A model generated the notes under the pieces. The model had not been told where the DNA came from. It made no database searches and was given only the letters and a program-made list of their open reading frames with translations. Positions 59,089 through 64,000 of a stretch of 64,000 nucleotides of DNA are shown piece after piece; position 1 is the first letter of the stretch, and each line of letters starts with the position of its first letter. The stretch is taken from contig NZ_CP145809.1 of NCBI RefSeq assembly GCF_038049925.1, positions 62,001 through 126,000 on the forward strand, in the 5' to 3' direction. The translations under genes were made by a program, and so were the position numbers. The stretch is from Georgenia sp. M64. GTDB lineage: Bacteria > Actinomycetota > Actinomycetes > Actinomycetales > Actinomycetaceae.

Positions 59089-60372
59089 GTGCCCTCCCAG
59101 CCTCCCCTGCCCTCCCGGGCCCTGACCCGCCGGACGTTCCTGCGCGGTCTCGGTGCTGCCGGGGCCGGCCTCGCCCTGTCCGGCTGTGCCCCGACCTCAC
59201 GGTCCGGGGTCACGGAGATCACCTTCTACCAGTCCAAGCCCGAGGTGATCGGCTACTTCGACGACCTCATCGAGCAGTTCCACCAGTCGCAGTCGAGCAT
59301 CCGGGTGCGCCACGACGCGACCTCCAACCTCGCCGGCTCCTTCGTGCGGGAGTCCCCGCCGGACATCGGCTGCCTCAACTACAACTTCGAGATCTCCCGC
59401 TACATCGAGCGTGGGGCCCTGAGCGACCTCGGCGACATGCCGGAGGCCGCACGGATCAAGGACGAGCTGCAGCCCCTCATCGACGTGACGGCCACCTACC
59501 CCGGCCGGACGAGCGTCATCCCGTACTCCCTCATGGCGGCCGCCGTGCTCTACAACCGCGACATCTTCGCGGAGCACGGTCTCGAGCCGCCGACGACGTG
59601 GGAGGACTTCGTCGCCCTCTGCGAGACCCTCACCGCGGCCGGCGTCACACCCGTCTACAGCACGTTCCGCGACCCGTGGACGATCGCCCAGGGCCACTTC
59701 GACTACTCCGTCGGCGGCATGCTCGACACGACCGACTTCTTCACCCGGCTCAAGGCGCAGGGGGCGGACGTCGGCGCGGGCTCGCCGGTCGCGTTCCAGA
59801 AGCAGTTCCTCGAGCCGGTCGAGCGGATGACCCAGATCGCCGCGTACTCCAACGACGACGCGCCCAGCCGAGGCTACGGCGACGGCAACCTCGCGTTCGC
59901 CAACGGCGAGGCCGCCATGTACCTGCAGGGGCCGTGGGCCCTCACCGAGATCGCCAAGACGAACCCCGACATGAACGTCGGGGCGTTCCCCCTGCCGATG
60001 ACCCAGGACCCGGAGGACCGCAAGGTCCGGGTGAACATCGACCTGGCCCTGTGGATCCCGGAGGGCTCCACCAAGAAGGCGGCGGCGCGGGAGTTCCTCG
60101 CGTTCCTCATGCAGCCGGAGATCATCGACACCTACAACGCCGACAACCTCGGCTTCGGCGTCACCAAGGACGCCGCAGAGGTCACGAACCCGACCCTGGT
60201 CGAGCTCAAGGAGTACTACGACCGCGCCGCCTTCTACATCGGCGCCTCGCAGCTGGTCCCTCAGTCGATCCCGCTGCAGAACTACGCCCAGTCGTTGGTG
60301 GCCGGGGCACGCCCGGAGTCCGTCCTGCGCACCCTCGACGCGGACTGGGCCCGCCTCGCCTTCCGATCCTGA
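59089..60372 (+). CDS. Sugar ABC transporter substrate-binding lipoprotein (Tat-type signal)
   Basis: A 427-residue family 1 binding protein. The N-terminus has a twin-arginine motif (TRRTFLRG, 13-20) and lipobox LSGC with Cys33. ITFYQSKPEVIGYFDDLIEQF and AAMYLQGPWALTEIAKTNPDM are typical binding-protein segments. The GTG at 59089 has GAAGGAG 8 nt upstream; an ATG at 59029 would add 20 residues and lies inside the operator region. It probably binds alpha-glucosides, given the downstream GH13 enzyme (inference). Confidence 0.9.
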   Translation: MPSQPPLPSRALTRRTFLRGLGAAGAGLALSGCAPTSRSGVTEITFYQSKPEVIGYFDDLIEQFHQSQSSIRVRHDATSNLAGSFVRESPPDIGCLNYNFEISRYIERGALSDLGDMPEAARIKDELQPLIDVTATYPGRTSVIPYSLMAAAVLYNRDIFAEHGLEPPTTWEDFVALCETLTAAGVTPVYSTFRDPWTIAQGHFDYSVGGMLDTTDFFTRLKAQGADVGAGSPVAFQKQFLEPVERMTQIAAYSNDDAPSRGYGDGNLAFANGEAAMYLQGPWALTEIAKTNPDMNVGAFPLPMTQDPEDRKVRVNIDLALWIPEGSTKKAAAREFLAFLMQPEIIDTYNADNLGFGVTKDAAEVTNPTLVELKEYYDRAAFYIGASQLVPQSIPLQNYAQSLVAGARPESVLRTLDADWARLAFRS

Positions 60373-60404
60373 CCAGCCTCACCGCCGAGAACTGGAGTCA
60401 CCCC

Positions 60405-61331
60405 ATGGCCACCACCACAGCCACCCGACCGGATCGGGGCACCGCCGCCGTGCCCGCGAGATCCGGCAGCGGCCGGCGCCCCGCCGGCCTGACGTTCTAC
60501 CTCTTCCTCGTGCCCTCGCTCGTCCTGTTCACCCTCGCCATCACGGTGCCGGCGATCATGGGTATCACGCTCAGCTTCACGAACTCCGTCGGCTTCGGCG
60601 AGTTCGACTTCGTCGGCCTGACGAACTACGTCGCGATGGTCTCCGACCCGGCGATCCTCAGCTCGTACGGGTTCACGGTCGGCTTCGCCCTGGTCACCGT
60701 CCTGCTGGTCAACGTCGTCGCCTTCCTCCTGGCGGTCGGCCTGACCGCCAAGATCCGGGGCAAGATGGCGCTGCGGGCGATCTTCGTCCTGCCCATGGTC
60801 ATCTCGGGCATCGTCATCGCCTACGTCTTCAACTTCCTCTTCTCCAACTCGCTGCCCCAGCTCGGGCAGGCGATCGGGTTCGGACCCCTCGAGCAGAGCC
60901 TGCTCGCCGACCCCGACCTCGCGTGGGTCACGATCGTCATCGTCACCGCCTGGCAGGCGATCCCCTCCGCCCTGCTCATCTACATCGCCGGCATCCTGTC
61001 CATCCCCGGCGAGGTGTACGAGGCCGCCTCTCTCGACGGTGCGTCGGCGACCAGGCGACTGCTCGCCATCACGCTGCCGCTGGTGGCGGGCTACGTCGTC
61101 ATCAACATCATCATCGGCTTCAAGAACTTCCTCAACGCCTACGACATCATCGTCGGCCTCACCAACGGCGGTCCCGGCACCGCGACCCGGAGCGTCGCGA
61201 TGACGATCTTCTCGGGCTTCACCGGCGGCGACTACGCCTACCAGATGGCCAACGCGACGATCTTCTTCCTCATCGCCGTCGTCCTGGCCGTGCTCCAGCT
61301 GCGCCTCACGCGCGGAAAGGCTGCGTTCTGA
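60405..61331 (+). CDS. Sugar ABC transporter permease (MalF-type)
   Basis: A 308-residue permease with six helices (LTFYLFLVPSLVLFTLAITVPA is the first). The EAA loop reads EVYEAASLDGASATRRLLAITLPL, and GLTNGGPGTATRSVAM follows. Ribosome-binding site CTGGAG. No ATPase gene in the module. Confidence 0.92.
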   Translation: MATTTATRPDRGTAAVPARSGSGRRPAGLTFYLFLVPSLVLFTLAITVPAIMGITLSFTNSVGFGEFDFVGLTNYVAMVSDPAILSSYGFTVGFALVTVLLVNVVAFLLAVGLTAKIRGKMALRAIFVLPMVISGIVIAYVFNFLFSNSLPQLGQAIGFGPLEQSLLADPDLAWVTIVIVTAWQAIPSALLIYIAGILSIPGEVYEAASLDGASATRRLLAITLPLVAGYVVINIIIGFKNFLNAYDIIVGLTNGGPGTATRSVAMTIFSGFTGGDYAYQMANATIFFLIAVVLAVLQLRLTRGKAAF

Positions 61332-62230
61332 TGACCACCAGCCAGACGGGCGTCACGACCGCCCCCGCACAGGTCCCCGTGAGACGGCGCCCGCTCAAGG
61401 CCCGGTCGGGCGACACCCGGCCGAGCTGGTCGGCGACCACCGTGCTCCTCCTGTGCTCGCTCGCCGTCTTCGCCCCGCTCTACGCGACCCTGACGATGGC
61501 CTTCAAGACCACCCAGCAGTCCGTCGACGGCCAGGCCTTCTCCCTGCCCTCCCCGCTCAGCGTCGACGGCTTCGTCGCCGCCTGGGACCTCACGAACTTC
61601 CCCCGCGGGTTCGGGATCTCGGTGTTCGTCACCGCGATCACCGTGGTCGGCACGGTGATCCTCGCGGCCTTCGCCGCGTTCGCCATCGCCCGGAACTGGG
61701 ACCGGCGGTTCTTCCGCTGGTCGTTCTTCTACCTCCTCGCCGCGATGTTCCTGCCCTTCCCCGTCCTGGCGCTGTCCCAGGTCAAGCTCACCGGCATGGT
61801 CGGGCTGGCGAACCCGGTCGGCGTCGCGATCCTGCACGTGATGTTCCAGCTGTCGTTCAGCGTCATGCTCTTCACCGCGTTCATCCGCTCCCTGCCCGAG
61901 GAGCTCGAGGAGAGCGCGCGGCTCGACGGTGCGTCGACGTGGATGACCTTCCGCCACGTCGTCTTCCCGATGATGGCGCCCATGAGCGCGACGGTCGCGA
62001 TCTTCGCGTTCCTCGCGTCGTGGAACGACTTCATGATGCCCTCGCTCATCATCGCCGACTCCACGCAGCAGACCCTGCCGGTGCTGCAGAGCGTGTTCCA
62101 GACCCAGTTCAGCAGCAACTACAACGTCGCGTTCGCGTCCTACCTCATGGCCATGGCGCCCGCGATCGTCGTCTACGTCTTCACCCAGCGATGGGTGATG
62201 GCCGGCGTCACCCAGGGCGCCATCAAGTAG
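61331..62230 (+). CDS. Carbohydrate ABC transporter permease (MalG-type)
   Basis: A 299-residue permease. The EAA loop ELEESARLDGASTWMTFRHVVFPM and the following WNDFMMPSLII are diagnostic. The ATG shares its first base with the stop of the upstream permease. Confidence 0.92.
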   Translation: MTTSQTGVTTAPAQVPVRRRPLKARSGDTRPSWSATTVLLLCSLAVFAPLYATLTMAFKTTQQSVDGQAFSLPSPLSVDGFVAAWDLTNFPRGFGISVFVTAITVVGTVILAAFAAFAIARNWDRRFFRWSFFYLLAAMFLPFPVLALSQVKLTGMVGLANPVGVAILHVMFQLSFSVMLFTAFIRSLPEELEESARLDGASTWMTFRHVVFPMMAPMSATVAIFAFLASWNDFMMPSLIIADSTQQTLPVLQSVFQTQFSSNYNVAFASYLMAMAPAIVVYVFTQRWVMAGVTQGAIK

Positions 62231-62352
62231 CACCGGCCCGACAGGCACCGCCGAACCGGCACACCCGCGGGCACACCCGCACCGCACCGGCACGTCCGCA
62301 CGGGCGAGTCGCACCGACACACCCGCACCGGCACACCGCACCGACACACCCG
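62231..62352. repeat. C-rich low-complexity intergenic segment
   Basis: Irregular repeats of CACCGGCACACCCG/CACCGACACACCCG with almost no secondary-structure potential, between the permease and the GH13 gene. No gene seen. Confidence 0.65.
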
Positions 62353-62380
62353 ATCCGTACAGAGAGCGAGCCCGAAGCCC

Positions 62381-64000
62381 ATGACCGAAGTTCTCGACGT
62401 CCGCGCCATGCCCGACCTGGGCAAGGACGACGCCGCCTGGTGGCGCCAGGCGGCTGTCTACCAGATCTACCCCCGCTCCTTCGCGGACTCCGACGGCGAC
62501 GGCATCGGCGACCTGCCCGGCATCACCTCGCGGGTGCCGTACCTCCGGCGCCTGGGCGTCGACGCCGTGTGGCTGAGCCCGTTCTACCCCTCGGCGCTCG
62601 CCGACGGCGGCTACGACGTCGACGACTACCGCGACGTCGACCCGCGCCTGGGTACGTTGGCCGACTTCGACGCCCTCGTCGCCGCCCTGCACGGGGAGGG
62701 GATCCGGCTCGTCGTCGACCTCGTCCCCAACCACACCTCCGACCGCCACGAGTGGTTCCGGGAGGCGCTCACCTCACCGAAGGGCTCCCCGGCGCGGGAC
62801 CGCTACATCTTCCGCGACGGCAAGGGCCCGGACGGCGCCGAGCCGCCCGCCGACTGGACCTCCGCCTTCGGTGGCCCCGCCTGGGAGCCGGTCGGTGACG
62901 GCCAGTGGTACCTGCACTACTTCGCGACCGAGCAGCCCGACCTCAACTGGGACAACCGAGAGGTGCGCGACGACTTCCTGCGCACCCTTCGGTTCTGGTC
63001 CGACCGTGGCGTCGACGGCTTCCGGGTCGACGTCGCGCACGGCCTGGCCAAGCAGCTGCCCGACGAGCTGCCCACGCAGGCCGAGCTCGACGCCCTGCCC
63101 AAGGACGGGACCCACCCGCTCTGGGACCGCGACGAGGTCCACGAGATCTACGCCGAGTGGCGTGCGGTCTTCAACGCCTACGACCCGCCCCGCACCGCGG
63201 TCGCGGAGGCGTGGGTGCAGGCGTCGCGCCGGGCGCGCTACGCCAGCGCCGAGGGCCTGGGCCAGGCCTTCAACTTCGACCTGCTCGAGGCCGACTTCGA
63301 CGCCGAGCAGTTCCGTGAGGTCATCACGTTCAACCTCGAGCTCGCCGAGACGTCCGGCTCGTCGACGACGTGGGTCTTCTCCAACCACGACGTCGTTCGT
63401 CATGCGACGCGCTACGGACTGCCCCCGCGGCACGGCAGCACGGACAAGCACGGCGGGAGCTGGCTCCTCTCCGGCGGCACCGAGCCCGAGCTGGACCGGG
63501 AGCTCGGCGTGCGCCGCGCCCGCGCCGCGACGCTGCTCCAGCTCGCGCTGCCCGGCTCGTCCTACCTCTACCAGGGTGAGGAGCTGGGTCTGCACGAGGT
63601 GGCGGACATCGCCCCCGACGCCCGGCAGGACCCGGCGTACTTCCGCAACGCCGGCGTCGACGTCGGCCGGGACGGCTGCCGTGTGCCGCTGCCCTGGGCG
63701 CGGGAGGGGGAGTCGTTCGGGTTCGGCCCGGCGGCGGCGGTCATGCCCCAGCCGGACTGGTTCGGTGACCTCTCGGTCGAGGCGCAGGACGGCGTCGCGG
63801 GCTCCACCCTCGAGCTGTACCGCGACGCCCTCGCGCTGCGCCGGGAGCTCCAGAGCGACGAGGACCTCGTCTGGGTGAGCACCGACGACGACGTGCTCGC
63901 CTTCCGCAGGTCCAACGGCTGGCTCAACGTCACGAACTTCGGGGCGCGGACCGTGGCCCTTCCCGCGGGTGAGGTCCTCCTGAGCAGCGTGCCGCTCACC
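62381..64000 (+). CDS. GH13 alpha-glucosidase / oligo-1,6-glucosidase-type enzyme (partial, runs off window)
   Basis: 540 codons are open to the end of the window with no stop. WWRQAAVYQIYPRSFADSDGDGIGDLPGI is the GH13 subfamily 17/23/31-like N-terminus. LVVDLVPNHTSDRH holds region I, GFRVDVAHGL the nucleophile Asp217, AVAEAW the acid/base Glu276, and FSNHDVVRH the third acid Asp337. It should cleave alpha-glucosides (maltose, isomaltose or sucrose-like) in the cytoplasm. The ribosome-binding site before ATG 62381 is weak (AGAGAG), and the preceding 150 nt are C-rich repeats. Confidence 0.9.
   Translation, partial: MTEVLDVRAMPDLGKDDAAWWRQAAVYQIYPRSFADSDGDGIGDLPGITSRVPYLRRLGVDAVWLSPFYPSALADGGYDVDDYRDVDPRLGTLADFDALVAALHGEGIRLVVDLVPNHTSDRHEWFREALTSPKGSPARDRYIFRDGKGPDGAEPPADWTSAFGGPAWEPVGDGQWYLHYFATEQPDLNWDNREVRDDFLRTLRFWSDRGVDGFRVDVAHGLAKQLPDELPTQAELDALPKDGTHPLWDRDEVHEIYAEWRAVFNAYDPPRTAVAEAWVQASRRARYASAEGLGQAFNFDLLEADFDAEQFREVITFNLELAETSGSSTTWVFSNHDVVRHATRYGLPPRHGSTDKHGGSWLLSGGTEPELDRELGVRRARAATLLQLALPGSSYLYQGEELGLHEVADIAPDARQDPAYFRNAGVDVGRDGCRVPLPWAREGESFGFGPAAAVMPQPDWFGDLSVEAQDGVAGSTLELYRDALALRRELQSDEDLVWVSTDDDVLAFRRSNGWLNVTNFGARTVALPAGEVLLSSVPLT

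Overview
This is a very GC-rich window with GTG starts, an F420-type oxidoreductase, a three-gene pnt transhydrogenase operon and many apparently leaderless promoters. Together these point to an actinobacterium, probably of the order Micrococcales (inference; nothing here fixes the genus). I see no rRNA, tRNA, CRISPR array, insertion sequence or prophage.

Layout. 1-6.8 kb: the 3' end of an acyltransferase, then an LLM-class oxidoreductase, an AlkZ-like winged-helix protein overlapping a NagZ-type lipoprotein, a low-molecular-weight phosphatase tail to tail with a phosphoribosyltransferase, a secreted M15-like peptidase and a P-loop kinase. 6.9-9.9 kb: pntAa-pntAb-pntB. 10-19.3 kb: an orphan solute-binding lipoprotein, a large FAD/Fe-S dehydrogenase, a SprT-like protein, a flavin monooxygenase, an AspT-type transporter and a small secreted protein behind a structured leader. 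19.3-41.6 kb: mostly single-gene housekeeping units, namely HrpA helicase, MFS transporters, ASCH, EEP, GNAT, alpha/beta hydrolase, SRPBCC, quinone reductase, MetF behind a SAM riboswitch, aldo/keto reductase, thioredoxin-DsbD fusion, PPK2, YtxH-like, DDAH, a beta-hydroxyacid dehydrogenase and a ferritin-like/VIT1 fusion.

41.7-57.6 kb: a polysaccharide-utilisation locus that looks aimed at rhamnogalacturonan I. Two secreted PL11 lyases would cut the backbone. An ABC importer (binding protein and two permeases, no ATPase) would take up products, and a cytoplasmic GH42 beta-galactosidase would trim galactan-derived sugars. A DUF624-like membrane protein, a DUF6807/PmoA protein and a Gfo/Idh/MocA dehydrogenase follow. 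Three promoter regions carry closely related LacI-type operators (cores TGTAACGTTTCA, TGAATCGTTACA, TAAAACGTTTCA) placed over or beside -10/-35 elements, so one off-window LacI-family repressor may control the locus.

57.7-64 kb: a second sugar module: a leaderless ROK-family regulator facing a binding protein, two permeases and a GH13 alpha-glucosidase-like enzyme that runs off the right edge.

Other recurring structure: a NANNNT hexamer sits 5-8 nt before the start codon of at least 17 genes that lack a Shine-Dalgarno; several perfect hairpins act as probable terminators; and several intergenic gaps hold tandem repeat arrays (25.0-25.3, 56.1-56.5, 57.7 and 62.2 kb).
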